A stretch of DNA of 64,000 nucleotides, taken from the NCBI RefSeq assembly GCF_013376095.1, contig NZ_JAAMFN010000008.1:1-64000 (forward strand), read 5' to 3'. Source of the stretch: Arthrobacter sp. SDTb3-6 (GTDB taxonomy: Bacteria > Actinomycetota > Actinomycetes > Actinomycetales > Micrococcaceae). Shown here piece by piece: positions 28,559 to 38,038 of this stretch. The notes under the pieces were generated by a model. The model saw only the letters and a program-made list of their open reading frames with translations. It was not told the origin of the DNA and did not search any database. How positions within the stretch are numbered: position 1 is the first letter of the stretch; every line of letters begins with the position of its first letter. Made by a program: the position numbers and the translations under genes.

Positions 28559-29599
28559 CTATCCGCCGATGTAGCTCATCTCTATCTTCTCCCCGCCCTT
28601 GCGCAGCCCGGGTGTCGCGGCGCTGCGCAGCTCCGAATACCGGTCCGAGCGCGCACCCCAGAGCGCTGCGAGAGCGTCCGCCAGCGCGGCGTCGCTGGCA
28701 CCGCCGCGCAACAGTGCGCGCAGGTCCGTCCCGGCGGTGGCGAAGAGGCAGGTGAACAGCTTGCCGTCGGCCGAGAGCCTGGCCCTGGTGCAGCCTCGGC
28801 AGAACGCCTGGGTGACGCTGGAGATGGCGCCGATCTCCCCGGCACCGTCCTTGTAGCGCCAGCGCTGTGCCGTCTCGCCGTGGTAGTTCTGCTCGAGCGG
28901 CTCCAGCGGAAACTCCTTGTTGATCAGTCCAATGACTTCCGCGGACGGCACCACCTGGTCCATCTTCCAGCCGTTGGAATGCCCCACGTCCATGTATTCG
29001 ATAAAGCGCAGGATGAATCCGGTGCCGCGGAAGTGGCGGGCCATCTCCACGATGCTGTGGTCGTTGAGCCCGCGCTTGACCACCATGTTGATCTTGACGG
29101 GGCCAAGCCCGGCGGCCTGGGCGGCGTCAATGGCGTGCAAAACCTTCGCCACGGGGTAGGCGACGTCGTTCATGGACTGGAATACGGCGTCGTCCATGGA
29201 ATCCAGGGAGACCGTCACCCGGTCCAGGCCGGCAGCCTTGAGCGCCTCCGCCTTTTGCGCGAGCACGGAGCCGTTGGTGGTCATCGCCAGGTCCGGCGGC
29301 AGGCCCTCCGGGGTGCGCAGGGCGGCGAGCATCGCGATGAGGTCCTCGATGCCCCGGCGCAGCAGCGGTTCGCCGCCGGTCAGCCGGATTTTCCGCACGC
29401 CATGGGCCATGGCGATGCGGGCGAGGGTGGTGATTTCCTCGAAGGTGAGCAGCTGGTCGTGCGGCATGAAGACAAAGTCGCGGCCAAAAATTTCCTTGGG
29501 CATGCAGTACACGCAGCGGAAATTGCAGCGGTCCGTGACGGAGATCCGCAGGTCGCGCAGCGGGCGCTGCAGCGTATCCACCAGCTCCGGGACAACCAT
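28559..29599 (-). CDS. moaA: GTP 3',8-cyclase MoaA
   Basis: Radical SAM enzyme for the first step of molybdenum cofactor synthesis. 346 residues: CNFRCVYC (Cys-X3-Cys-X2-Cys) binds the SAM cluster, [19 protein letters not shown] binds the second C-terminal cluster, and the protein ends in the conserved Gly-Gly. ATG at 29599 has GGAGGG eight bases upstream; longer frames are not needed. No other moa or mog gene is in the window; the nearby YdeP-type enzyme is a likely user of the cofactor. Confidence 0.95.
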   Translation of the reverse strand: MVVPELVDTLQRPLRDLRISVTDRCNFRCVYCMPKEIFGRDFVFMPHDQLLTFEEITTLARIAMAHGVRKIRLTGGEPLLRRGIEDLIAMLAALRTPEGLPPDLAMTTNGSVLAQKAEALKAAGLDRVTVSLDSMDDAVFQSMNDVAYPVAKVLHAIDAAQAAGLGPVKINMVVKRGLNDHSIVEMARHFRGTGFILRFIEYMDVGHSNGWKMDQVVPSAEVIGLINKEFPLEPLEQNYHGETAQRWRYKDGAGEIGAISSVTQAFCRGCTRARLSADGKLFTCLFATAGTDLRALLRGGASDAALADALAALWGARSDRYSELRSAATPGLRKGGEKIEMSYIGG

Positions 29600-29819
29600 G
29601 TTCCAACCCTCCAACCGGGGTCCGAACCCCTTGCTTCCCACCATAGGCGTGTCCGACGGCGGCGTCGAGGGCCGGGTGCGCCCGTGCGGCTGTGTTTTTG
29701 ACCCGACCGGGTGGCGGGCCGGAAGTACAGCCGCGGACGCTGCAGCGCCGCGGCCGGCGGGATTGCGCCTGCGCCGAATTCGCGCGGCAGTTTGGCGCAT
29801 AATGTCAGTCCTGTTCGCC

Positions 29820-29892
29820 TATGCGCCGGACCCGTTGCGGGTTTGGCGCAGCACGGCCACTGGCGCCAAACCCGCAGCGGGTCCGGCGCATA
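29820..29892. repeat. Near-perfect 30-bp inverted repeat between moaA and alkD-like genes
   Basis: Arms 29820-29849 and 29863-29892 match over 30 bases with a single mismatch and a 13-base loop. Arms begin TATGCGCCGGACCCG. A partial third copy of the outer sequence (TTTGGCGCATAATG) lies at 29791. It occupies the gap between two divergently transcribed genes, an odd place for a terminator. Confidence 0.85.
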
Positions 29893-30005
29893 AAGTAAGC
29901 GGCTGTGGCACCCGTAGGAAAACCCCCGGCAGTGCCATCCGCACGGCCCGCGCGCACCACCCTCTCCCGGTAGGCTGTTCTCACGTGCGACGGCAGGAGA
30001 ACACA

Positions 30006-30680
30006 GTGGCGGGGACGACGGTGGACCAGGTGATGGCCGAGCTGGCCGCGCTCGAGGATCCAAAGGCGCGGGCCATCAATGAACGGCACGGCGACGACAA
30101 CGGCGTGAACCTGGGCCAACTGCGCGCCGTTGCCAAGCGGCTGAAAACCCAGCAGGAACTTTCACGCCAGCTCTGGGCCACGGGCGACACCGCCGCGCGG
30201 CTGGTGGCGCTGCTCATCTGCCGTCCGAAGGAGTTCGGGTGCGGCGAACTGGACGCCATGCTGCGTGAAGCACGCGTGCCCAAGGTCACCGACTGGCTGG
30301 TTAACTATGTGGTGAAGAAGAGTCCCCACGCCGAGGAGCTGCGCCTGGCCTGGTTTGACGATCCGGATCCGGTGGTGGCCAGTGCCGGCTGGGCGTTGAC
30401 CAGCGAACGGGTGGTGAAGAAGCCCCAGGGCATCGACCTCGAGGGCCTGCTCGGCATCATCGAGGCTCAGATGAAGGACGCCCCGGAGCGCCTGCAGTGG
30501 GCCATGAACAACTGCCTCGCCCAGATCGGGATCGAACATGCCGGCCTCCGCAGCCGCGCGGTGGGCATTGGCGAGCGCCTTGAAGTGCTCAAGGACTACC
30601 CGACGCCGCCCAACTGCACCTCGCCGTTCGCGCCCATCTGGATCAGTGAGATGGTTCGCCGGCAAGGTGCCAAGGCGTAG
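30006..30680 (+). CDS. DNA alkylation repair protein (AlkD-like HEAT repeats)
   Basis: 224 residues built from helical repeats. The N-terminal part (VNLGQLRAVAKRLKTQQELS, then LWATGDTAARLVALLI) and the WAMNNCLAQIGIEH segment are typical of the AlkD/AlkC-like superfamily that excises or binds alkylated bases. Identity of the catalytic Asp and Trp cannot be proved without alignment. A GTG at 30006 with GGAGA upstream is the start. TAGGCT lies about 30 bases before it as a possible -10 box. Confidence 0.8.
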   Translation: MAGTTVDQVMAELAALEDPKARAINERHGDDNGVNLGQLRAVAKRLKTQQELSRQLWATGDTAARLVALLICRPKEFGCGELDAMLREARVPKVTDWLVNYVVKKSPHAEELRLAWFDDPDPVVASAGWALTSERVVKKPQGIDLEGLLGIIEAQMKDAPERLQWAMNNCLAQIGIEHAGLRSRAVGIGERLEVLKDYPTPPNCTSPFAPIWISEMVRRQGAKA

Positions 30681-30727
30681 TGCCCGGCAACGGGCGCCCT
30701 GTCCTGTCCAGGGACCGGCCCAGGGCC

Positions 30728-31366
30728 TCAGTGCGTGGCGCCGGCCGCCAGCTTGATGTCCGCCGCTGTTGACAGCGCCGTGCGGGCAATGACCTCCAGG
30801 CCTTCCGCCATGACCGATATTTCCATGGTCGGCTGCCCGCCGTCCGGAGCCTGCTCGGGAGCGTAGGGCACGTGGATGAAGCCGCCCCGCACGCCGGGCA
30901 CGGATGCCAGCTGGTGCATGAGGGCGTAAAAGACGTGGTTGCACACATAGGTCCCGGCCGTCTGCGACACCTCCGCCGGAATGCCGGCGCGGGTGAGCTG
31001 CTGCAGGCAGGCCTTGAGCGGCAGCCTGCTGAAATAGCCTACGGGCCCGCCGTCGACCACGGGCTCGTCCACGGGCGAATTGCCTGCGTTGTCGGGAATC
31101 CGCGCGTCGTCCACGTTGATGGCGACGCGCTCCAGCGACAGCTTGGCCCGCCCGCCTGCCTGGCCAACGGCCAGGACCAGGTCATGGTCGCCGGCGGCGA
31201 GCGCTTTTTCCAAAGCCGGGCCCGCCGCACCGAATTCCACGGGAAGTTCGACGGCGGTGGCCGGCACGCCGGACTCGTCCAGTGCCGCCGCAGCCAGCTG
31301 GGCGGCGGCCCAGGAAGGGTTGACGGATTCCCCGCCGAAAGGTTCAAAACCGGTAATGAGGATCAT
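30728..31366 (-). CDS. pcp: Pyrrolidone-carboxylate peptidase
   Basis: Cytoplasmic cysteine peptidase that removes N-terminal pyroglutamate. 212 residues beginning ILITGFEPFGGESVNPSW, with the catalytic Glu in the SLERVAINVDDARIPDN region, the nucleophile Cys in AGTYVCNHVFY and His in GGFIHVPYAPEQ. The start at 31366 fits the family N-terminus; the longer frame is rejected. Confidence 0.94.
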   Translation of the reverse strand: MILITGFEPFGGESVNPSWAAAQLAAAALDESGVPATAVELPVEFGAAGPALEKALAAGDHDLVLAVGQAGGRAKLSLERVAINVDDARIPDNAGNSPVDEPVVDGGPVGYFSRLPLKACLQQLTRAGIPAEVSQTAGTYVCNHVFYALMHQLASVPGVRGGFIHVPYAPEQAPDGGQPTMEISVMAEGLEVIARTALSTAADIKLAAGATH

Positions 31367-31427
31367 GGTTTCAAGCCTATGCCCCTTCCGGGGCCACTTC
31401 CGGAGGCTGGCGGCACTGCAGCACTGA

Positions 31428-33053
31428 TCAGCCGCATAACAGCACGCCGGCACGGTAGCCGTAGTCGGCCTCGAGCCGGTCGATGCCGGCGGGATCGCAG
31501 CCGGTGAGTGCCTCCTGGACCTTTTCCGCAGGAGCCGGAAACTCGGCGTTGAGGTGGTTCAGCGCCCAGGCAGTGCTGCTGAATGCCCATTCAAAGACGA
31601 GCAGTGCGCCGAGAAGGGCAGCTCCGACAAGGTAGTGAGCCAGCGTCCACGGCGCTCCGCCGTGCACGGGCCCGTCCACCAGGGACGGTGTGGAGAGAAC
31701 GCAAAAGCCTGCGGCGAAGAAGCCGACAAACACGGCGGACTCCGTGGCGCCGAAGGAGATGCCGGACCGGATCACCCAGCGGCTGCGGATCATGAACTGC
31801 CAGTACACCCAGGCGTTGACTGCCGTCAGCACCGCGTACAGCCACAAGGCGGTCACGGTCCACCACGGGACGTCGGCCACCATCGGCGGGACCAGCAGTG
31901 CGCCGGCCACGGCAAGGACGGAGATGACCAACGGCGGCAGCGCCAGCAGGCGCCGGGTCCGCCGTGCCCGAACGGCAGGGACGGCCCGGGCGCCCCTGGT
32001 TCCACGGGGCAGCCACGGCGGCGAGACCCGGCCCGCCGCCCTGCCGGTGTCGCCGCGCGGTTCCGCGCCGTGCAGTCCGGCGGTCCCATGCGCCCTGCCC
32101 GAAACGGCGGACGCGGCAGTTCCCGCTGCGTGGCCCCGGTGGCCCAGGCCGCTTCCCACCGCGACAGCCGTATCCGCGGCCGTCTCGATCGCTGACGGCA
32201 CGTGGTCCGGGGGTGCGGGTTCCGAGCTGAAGTCGGCGAACTCCTGCCCCACGTATCGGCGCTCAATCAAGGTCCGGGCCTTGTCGAATGGGCGCTCGGG
32301 ATCGGTCCAGACATCGTATTCGTTGCCTTCCGCCGGCGCCCAAATGGGGTAGGCCAGGAGCCGGACCTTGGTGGTTTCCTCGCGTCCCCCCGCCTGGTGT
32401 TCAAGCTCCACATGGAACAGCGCCATGCCGTCCACCCAACGCTTCTCCCAGGTCACGGAGGCCACGCGCCCCACGGAGTGCTCGCCGTCGTCAATCAGGA
32501 TCGCCTGGAGGCCGCGCTCATCACGGGCCTGGCGCCACAGTATCCGTGCGTGCCGCAGCGCCTTGCGGGTGGGAATGGCCAACAGGACCGCAATGCTCGC
32601 CAGAAGGAGGGCCTCAAGGGCGTCGCCGGCGGTGAGCCGGAGTGCCGCGGCGGCGACGCAGCCGAGCAGGAGGCCGCAGAGGACGGCCCCGTAGGTGACA
32701 CGCCGGGCGCGGTGCGGGGCAATGGTGCGGCTGTGCGCGGCAGAGGTCTGCTTCAGGAAGCCGTAGCCCATGACGTGCTTGAAGTTTGCGCCGATTTCCG
32801 GGCCCAGGGCCAGCGCGCCGACCACGCCCACCACGAAGAGCAGCGCCGGGATGAAACGGTCCGGGGAGTCCAGCGTGTGGGCCAGGTGGAACGGGGAGAA
32901 GAACCCGAGCATCGCCACCGCGAGCGCCCAAAGCAGGCCCACCAGCAGCAGGGCCCGCCTGGTCTTGCGGACATACCCGTCCCACACGATGGGCGAGGCA
33001 GGCAGCGGAATCCGCCCCGACCCCGGCAATGCCCTGGACATCGGATACGCCAT
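31428..33053 (-). CDS. Hypothetical multi-domain membrane protein
   Basis: 541 residues. Two N-terminal helices (ALLLVGLLWALAVAMLGFF and a second around PALLFVVGVVGALAL), another pair near residues 120-165, then a soluble segment of about 200 residues (RDERGLQAILIDDGEHS, VRLLAYPIWAPAEGNEYDVW) and four or five more helices. The soluble part reads like a small beta-rich domain. I do not recognise the family. A GGGGAGG site six bases before the ATG at 33053 supports the start. Confidence 0.75.
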   Translation of the reverse strand: MAYPMSRALPGSGRIPLPASPIVWDGYVRKTRRALLLVGLLWALAVAMLGFFSPFHLAHTLDSPDRFIPALLFVVGVVGALALGPEIGANFKHVMGYGFLKQTSAAHSRTIAPHRARRVTYGAVLCGLLLGCVAAAALRLTAGDALEALLLASIAVLLAIPTRKALRHARILWRQARDERGLQAILIDDGEHSVGRVASVTWEKRWVDGMALFHVELEHQAGGREETTKVRLLAYPIWAPAEGNEYDVWTDPERPFDKARTLIERRYVGQEFADFSSEPAPPDHVPSAIETAADTAVAVGSGLGHRGHAAGTAASAVSGRAHGTAGLHGAEPRGDTGRAAGRVSPPWLPRGTRGARAVPAVRARRTRRLLALPPLVISVLAVAGALLVPPMVADVPWWTVTALWLYAVLTAVNAWVYWQFMIRSRWVIRSGISFGATESAVFVGFFAAGFCVLSTPSLVDGPVHGGAPWTLAHYLVGAALLGALLVFEWAFSSTAWALNHLNAEFPAPAEKVQEALTGCDPAGIDRLEADYGYRAGVLLCG

Positions 33054-33284
33054 CAACGCCTCCCCACCCTCAGTGCCACTCATTCTGCCATGAAGCACCG
33101 ACAGGGTCCGCCGGTCCGTCCACAGGGACGACGCCGGGTGCGGCACTGGTCAGCAGCGGGGCCCCCACCGCCTCGGGCAGGCTCGGCACCATGTTGGTCC
33201 CGGACCGCCGCCAGGGGGTTGCAAGCGGGCGCCAAACCGCCGCCAACCGGGGCTGGTCCACCACGTCCCACACGGGGCGGCGGT

Positions 33285-33320
33285 GGAGTGAAAAAACGGC
33301 GTGGGCGGCAATTTCACTCC
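33285..33320. repeat. Short inverted repeat before the decayed AbiE-like pair
   Basis: GGAGTGAA (33285-33292) pairs with TTCACTCC (33313-33320). It stands just upstream of two broken genes. The 33054-33284 stretch holds no gene I can support. Confidence 0.4.
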
Positions 33321-33361
33321 TCACACAGGGGCACTCCAATGATTTGGGGGCGTCCGGTCTA

Positions 33362-33847
33362 GATGCGGCGGCCCTTTCCCGGCACCACAAACGACAGGCC
33401 GGCCTCCAGACCGACCACGTCGTGTGGCTCGCCGGCGGACGAGCCACACTCCACACCTTCGACGGTCTCGCCGGTGACGCCGCCCATCTGCGCGATGAAA
33501 TCATCCCAACCGGCAATCGGGCCGTTGCCTCCCCACCCATCTCGAAGCACTTTGACCTCACGGCATGGGCCCGGGACGTGGACGGTTATGAATCCGGCGA
33601 ACAACTGGACGCCCTGGCCACCAAGTACGGTCCCACCACCAATCCATCCGGCAGGTTGCGGCTCCGGACGGTGTCAACGGAACGTATCAGCAGTGGCCTG
33701 TCAAACGGGGTTCCCGACGTCGCCGTCGCCCTCGACCTCTTGGATGAAGGGTCCGTGCGAAGCCGCAGCCAGGCGCAGTGGCTCCTGCGGGAGCGGCTCA
33801 CTGACTCTGGGACGGGGAACGGTCATGACCACGCGGCCACACGGTGA
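33362..33847 (+). pseudogene. Remnant of an AbiEi-like partner gene (5' truncated)
   Basis: The plus-strand frame reads like a protein from about 33362 (AGLQTDHVVWLAGG, ISKHFDLTAWARDVDGY) to a conserved-looking C-terminus (GVPDVAVALDLLDEGSVRSR). It has no plausible start codon or winged-helix N-terminus. It ends by overlapping the GTG of the next gene in a GTGA arrangement, as real operon pairs do. Likely the remains of the antitoxin or regulator half of an AbiE-like pair; assignment moderate. Confidence 0.55.
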
Positions 33848-34444
33848 AATGGAGATTCCCCCGGGAACTATGGACTGATCCGTGGCCGCAGCTGGCCGAG
33901 CTGGAAGGCGCCGCGCCCGCGGACATGTGGACGTTGGTCGGCGGCCTCATGGTGCAGCTCCACGCCATTCGCCGTCACGTCGAGTCAATCCGGCCAACCG
34001 CTGGCATGGACGCGCTGCTGCACATGGAAATGGGGGCGACGTCCAAACCACAAGTCGCGGTTCTGTTGAGCCATCTGGGATATGAACTACAGGAGCAGGT
34101 TCTCCCCGGGCTTCAGGAACTGCACTAGCTGCGCGGATCAAGCATGGTCGACGCCATGGTTGCGGACCATGTTGCCCCTTCCGTCATGGCAAAACGCGGA
34201 GGCCTCAACGGCTTTCAGGTACCGGACGGCAGCCTGGATCAACGACACCCGTGACCGCGAGCGCCACATTGGCGGCTCCGCCGTCCTGCTGGCCTGTATC
34301 GACGACCCGCGTGCCCTTCCTTCGGGCCGTTCAGGCAGCGACAGGCAGAGGGTCGCGGCCGTCGCGAAGTCCTTGCCGGACTCCGGTGCCCATATTCCAT
34401 GGGAGCCGCCGGCTGGAAGAAATGGAGGGTGCCTGGCCCTTTGA
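33844..34444 (+). pseudogene. Broken AbiEii-like nucleotidyltransferase gene
   Basis: Starts GTG at 33844. The first 94 codons contain ADMWTLVGGLMVQLHAIR and AVLLSHLGYEL, the nucleotidyltransferase core, where the acidic catalytic pattern is degraded (RPTAGMDALLHME). An in-frame TAG at 34126 interrupts it; the same frame continues with MVDAMVADHVAPS and FQVPDG, then hits TGA near 34244. The tail (DTRDRERHIGGSAVLLACID) is in the next frame. One stop plus one frameshift make it a pseudogene. Confidence 0.7.
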
Positions 34445-34515
34445 ACCCGGCACCGAACAAGCGTGAACAGCTGCTGGCACAGCATTTGCCTAGCTTGGCC
34501 TGCTACAAAAGGACC

Positions 34516-34908
34516 ATGAGCCGACGCCAGCACTTCATCCCCTCACAGCGCCTGCCCGTCTCCGTCGCGTCCGCCACGACGGAGGCCAAGCCGCACCGCT
34601 CGCTCCTGTGGGCCGTTGGCATCACCCTGCTCGGGTGGCTGGTTCTGGCCTACCCGGCCGTCTTGCTGGCACTCCTGTCCTATCTCTACATGGCGGGCAC
34701 CGGCGCGAGCCCGGCAACGGCCGGCTCGGTGGTGGCCGGCCTCGCCGGCATGGTGTTCGTCCTGTGCATGGTGGCCGCGCCGCTGCTCACCGGGCTGGCC
34801 GTCAGCCGGCGCCGCCGCGGCCTGTGGGTCGGTGCCGCGGTCACCTGGGCGTTGACCGCCGTCGCACTGGTCTACCTCTTGGTGAACTGGTTTCTCCCCC
34901 TCGGATGA
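34516..34908 (+). CDS. Hypothetical small membrane protein
   Basis: 130 residues from an ATG preceded by AAAGGA. Three hydrophobic helices (WAVGITLLGWLVLAYPAVLL; VVAGLAGMVFVLCMVAA; AVTWALTAVALVYLLVNW) with basic loops between. Family not recognised; resembles actinobacterial proteins of unknown function. The next gene begins 70 bases downstream on the same strand. Confidence 0.7.
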   Translation: MSRRQHFIPSQRLPVSVASATTEAKPHRSLLWAVGITLLGWLVLAYPAVLLALLSYLYMAGTGASPATAGSVVAGLAGMVFVLCMVAAPLLTGLAVSRRRRGLWVGAAVTWALTAVALVYLLVNWFLPLG

Positions 34909-34978
34909 CCAATCGGGTCCCGTGGTATTGACTGGGGGAAGGGCAACGGCCCGGACCCGAATGGAAAGCAGGTTCTTG

Positions 34979-35458
34979 ATGGATACCGTAATGAACGTTC
35001 TGCATGTGGTGGCCGCCGTATTCCTGGTGGGCCCCATGGCAATCCTGCCCATGACCGCGCTGAGGTCCCTCCGGGCCCGCGACTCGGGCCAGGTCCGGGC
35101 GCTGTCAAAGAGCGTGAACCTCTATACCTTGTTGTCGCTGATCGTGGTGTTCTTTGGGTTCGGCGCCCTGGGCCTGGCGGGCAAGAGCCACAACCTGTCC
35201 GTCACGACGCCATGGATCCTGATCTCGATCCTGCTGTACATTGTGGCCCTGATCCTGAACCTGGCCGTGGTGGTTCCCGCCCTGCGCCGGGCTGCGGACG
35301 AACTGCCCGACGGCGGCCCGGCCGGCGGAAATGCGGGCGCCGGCGACGGCGGGGCAGCCGCCCTGCGAACGAAGGAGTACCCCCGCGTGGCGATGGGCTC
35401 GGGCATCTCGGCGCTGTTGCTGGTGGCCGTGGTGGTGCTGATGGTCTGGAAGCCCTAA
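34979..35458 (+). CDS. DUF2269-like integral membrane protein
   Basis: 159 residues, four helices: the first contains VMNVLHVVAAVFLVGPMAIL with the family His, the second LYTLLSLIVVFFGFGALGL, the third ILISILLYIVALILNLAVVV, the last SALLLVAVVVLMVW. A Gly/Ala/Asp-rich linker precedes the last helix. The pattern and length suit DUF2269, whose function is unknown. The start could also be the ATG at 34961. Confidence 0.65.
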   Translation: MDTVMNVLHVVAAVFLVGPMAILPMTALRSLRARDSGQVRALSKSVNLYTLLSLIVVFFGFGALGLAGKSHNLSVTTPWILISILLYIVALILNLAVVVPALRRAADELPDGGPAGGNAGAGDGGAAALRTKEYPRVAMGSGISALLLVAVVVLMVWKP

Positions 35459-35740
35459 CCGCAAAAACGGTGACCGCCGTCGACCGTGGCCGACGCCGTC
35501 ACTCCCCTCACCCCGCAACGGCAGCCGGGCCGTGGGGAACGGCCGCGAGACGCCCGTCTGCGTGGTGGGGCCTTGTCATCACGCTCGCGGGTTGTCTGAC
35601 CAGCGCCCACGCACCCGGGGCTTGAAAAGATCAGCAAGGTGCGCACGCGTCCCGGGCCGCCATGCCGCCATCGACGGCGGCGCGGTCCCCCCAATGATGG
35701 ACCGGGCCGCCGAAACGTGGCGCCGCCCGCGACGCGCACG

Positions 35741-36277
35741 CTACTTGACGGCTCCCTTGAAGATGGCGTCCTTGTCGGTAAACGGGTTGGGTCCGCTTAC
35801 TTCGACGCGCACAGCAGCGGCGTCAGCGGCGGCGATGCCGGCACCAAACTTCACAGTCTGGGTTTCGCCGGGCAGGATGGTGCTGAGCATGTCCATGCCC
35901 AGCTTGGCTTCCATGTCCGTAACAGGCGTGGCCTGGGTGTTTTTGGCCCCGACGGTGACCTTGGGCATTGACATGAGGCCAGCCTCCAGTTCCTTGTTGC
36001 TGCCGTTGACCACGGTCAGTTCGAACACCGCAGCCTTGCCGTCCACGGCTCCCGCGGCGTATTGGCTGACCGGCTGAAAACCGTCCGACTTCACAGTGAC
36101 CTTGACGCCGGAATCGTACGTGACGGTACCGCCAAGGGCAGCCGAGCGGTCCGCAGTCTTGGCGGGTTGGCTCGCGGCGGGCTTGGCATCCCCCACCTTG
36201 TCAACGGTCGGAGCCGGGCTGGAACAACCGGCCAGCAAAAGTGCAACCAGCGGAACTGCAAAGAAGAGCTTTTTCAT
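35741..36277 (-). CDS. DUF4352-like lipoprotein
   Basis: 178 residues. Signal peptide and lipobox ALLLAGC (Cys 18), then a Pro/Ala/Lys linker and a beta-sandwich-like domain (VTVKSDGFQPVSQYA, AAVFELTVVNGSNKELEA, ILPGETQTVKFGAGI). The pattern of 'strand - charged loop - VVNGSNKEL' is that of DUF4352/telokin-like Ig lipoproteins of Gram-positives. An AGGGGA ribosome site precedes the ATG. Exported surface protein; ligand unknown. The 280 bases between it and the previous gene (35459-35740) show nothing I can name. Confidence 0.75.
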   Translation of the reverse strand: MKKLFFAVPLVALLLAGCSSPAPTVDKVGDAKPAASQPAKTADRSAALGGTVTYDSGVKVTVKSDGFQPVSQYAAGAVDGKAAVFELTVVNGSNKELEAGLMSMPKVTVGAKNTQATPVTDMEAKLGMDMLSTILPGETQTVKFGAGIAAADAAAVRVEVSGPNPFTDKDAIFKGAVK

Positions 36278-36505
36278 GATTTCCCCTATAAGTGACGATG
36301 CGAATAGCGCGGATTCAGTAGCGCAAATCGCGGACGGATCGCCAGTGGATCTGTCTTGTTCCCAAGGTAGGGTGGGGGTCTGACAAAGTGAGTTGGCAAC
36401 AGCGAAGCCGGCCGTGTCCAGGATCCCGGTTCGGCGACATCAGCCTGGATTATGTGCCTCAATTGTCTACGTTACGCATCCGCGGGGCGAGCGGGCGCAG
36501 CAACC

Positions 36506-36562
36506 CTGGTCTCGACGCGCTCACATAGCTCGCTGCTCGCCACCGGGTTCTACTCGACCACC
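36506..36562. repeat. Dispersed GAGCAGCGAGC...GTCGAGACC repeat (copy)
   Basis: Read on the minus strand this contains GAGCAGCGAGC, then GAGCGCGTCGAGACCAG, closely matching 44122-44160, with an insertion near the 5' GGTCGAG. It is the main content of the 298-base gap between the two lipoprotein genes (36278-36575). Confidence 0.6.
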
Positions 36563-36575
36563 GCCGTGGCAGGAC

Positions 36576-37070
36576 CTACTGCAGGCTGCAGTCCTTGTCG
36601 GAGACGTCGGAGCCCACCGAAATCTCGGTGGCCCCTTTCTCCGAGATCTTCACCTCGCCGCCGTGGCCGTCGGTGGAGCTGATGCCCGTGTAACCGCCCT
36701 TGAGCGAATCCGTACGCGTAACGTCGGCAAAGCCGCCTTCCCTCAGGACCGGGTTGACGGTTTTCATGACGGCGGCCCACCCGCCGGGCACGTCCCTCAG
36801 GGATTCCTTGGAGCGCAAGGTGCCGATGGTGAGGTGGCAGGTGCCGGCGTCGTTCTTGGAAAGATTCGTGGCCTGCCCCGGGACGGACAGCCAGGGCGCC
36901 CCGGGGTAAGCGGCGGACAGCGCCGCAGCGAGGTCGGTGGAGAGCTGCTGGAGGCGGGGCCCGGCGTCGGCCGCGCTGGGCAGGGACGGGCCGGAGCAGG
37001 AGGCGGCGGCCAGCCCGGCGCCCAGGATGAGCACCAGTGCAAGTGCGGGTCGTCGTAGTCCGTGCGGCAT
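36576..37070 (-). CDS. Hypothetical lipoprotein
   Basis: 164 residues. N-terminal signal with GLAAASC lipobox (Cys 25) and a mature domain of about 135 residues with two Cys (DAGTCHLTIG and the penultimate DKDCSLQ) that could form a disulphide. No family recognised. Confidence 0.72.
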   Translation of the reverse strand: MPHGLRRPALALVLILGAGLAAASCSGPSLPSAADAGPRLQQLSTDLAAALSAAYPGAPWLSVPGQATNLSKNDAGTCHLTIGTLRSKESLRDVPGGWAAVMKTVNPVLREGGFADVTRTDSLKGGYTGISSTDGHGGEVKISEKGATEISVGSDVSDKDCSLQ

Positions 37071-37193
37071 GTTTCCACCCTATCGGCCAAGCCCGCAGCC
37101 GCTGTTTTCGACACCGCGTAGAACGTTTATGATGGTGGGGGATGCGCCCGCCACACCGGGCTGGGGCGCCGGCAACAGGGGCAGGGAGGTACC

Positions 37194-37859
37194 GTGGGCG
37201 ATCGTGGTGCGCGCCTGGCCCGCGGCTGGACTGCCGCCGCGTTTGCCACGCTGGCTGCGGTGCTGTCGCACATTTGGGGCGGCGGGGACGCCCCGCAGCC
37301 GCTGCTGGTGCTGTTTTCCCTGGCAATCTCCGGCTTGGTGTGTGTATTCCTGGCCGGACGCGTACTGTCCCTGACGAACCTGGTGGCGGCCGTGGTGGCC
37401 AGCGAAGGCCTGTTCCACCTGCTGTTCAGCCTCTCCGCAGACACCCCGGCCTCCCTGCCGGCAGCCGCCATGGCCGCCGCGCACCGCGGGATGGACATGG
37501 GCGGGATGGACATGGGCGGGATGGACATGGGCGGCACCCTTGCAGCCCCCTCCCCCATGGCCGTCGGCCCCGCCGCGGACATGGCTGCGGGCCACACCCC
37601 CGCCATGTGGTTCAGCCACGCGGCCGCTGCGGGACTGACCATCGTGTTCCTGCGCTACGGCGAGGCCAGTGCCATCCGTCTGCTGGAGTCCCTGCGACTG
37701 CGCATCACCGCCATCATCGGCCTGGCCATTGTCCCCATCCCCGCACCGTTGCGCATTGATGCGGCCCCTGAACCCTGGCTGCCGGCCGCCAGCGCCCTGG
37801 ACGTCCCGCTGCCGGTCCGCCACCACCGCGGCCCGCCGGCCCTGGCCGCCGCAGCCTAA
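37194..37859 (+). CDS. Membrane protein with Met-Asp-Met repeats, possibly copper-related
   Basis: 221 residues: three N-terminal helices, a central Met/His-rich loop with three tandem copies of GMDMG (about residues 98-113), more Met/His (MAAGHTPAMWFSHA), then one more helix (AAAGLTIVFLRYG). A GTG start has GGAGG six bases upstream. Met-rich loops of this kind bind Cu(I), and the next two genes are YcnI and CopC, so a role in copper acquisition or tolerance is inferred. Not a recognised family. Confidence 0.7.
   Translation: MGDRGARLARGWTAAAFATLAAVLSHIWGGGDAPQPLLVLFSLAISGLVCVFLAGRVLSLTNLVAAVVASEGLFHLLFSLSADTPASLPAAAMAAAHRGMDMGGMDMGGMDMGGTLAAPSPMAVGPAADMAAGHTPAMWFSHAAAAGLTIVFLRYGEASAIRLLESLRLRITAIIGLAIVPIPAPLRIDAAPEPWLPAASALDVPLPVRHHRGPPALAAAA
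37488..37535 (+). repeat. Tandem 15-bp coding repeat
   Basis: Three consecutive copies of GGGATGGACATGGGC encode the GMDMG units of the membrane protein. Copy number may vary between strains by slippage. Confidence 0.9.
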
Positions 37860-38038
37860 GCCGCTCCCCCACCCAACGGGTCGGGGCGTGGCATCGCGTG
37901 CTGCGGCCATCCCCCCGGGCCGGACACCACGGCCCGCCGCCCTGCGGCACCCATCCGGCACCCCTGACCCGTCTCCGGCGTCCGGGCCGCCCGCCGCATA
38001 CCCACACCCACAGCTTCAGAGCCCCTGAAAGGCCCACC

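Noticed and set aside
33029-33361. Upstream part of the plus-strand frame before the AbiEi-like remnant
   Set aside because: It overlaps the start of the membrane-protein gene on the other strand and reads as Pro/Thr/Ser-rich non-coding sequence; only the part after about 33362 looks protein-like.
37488-37535. Possible CRISPR-like tandem repeat
   Set aside because: The three 15-base units are contiguous without spacers and encode GMDMG units in frame.
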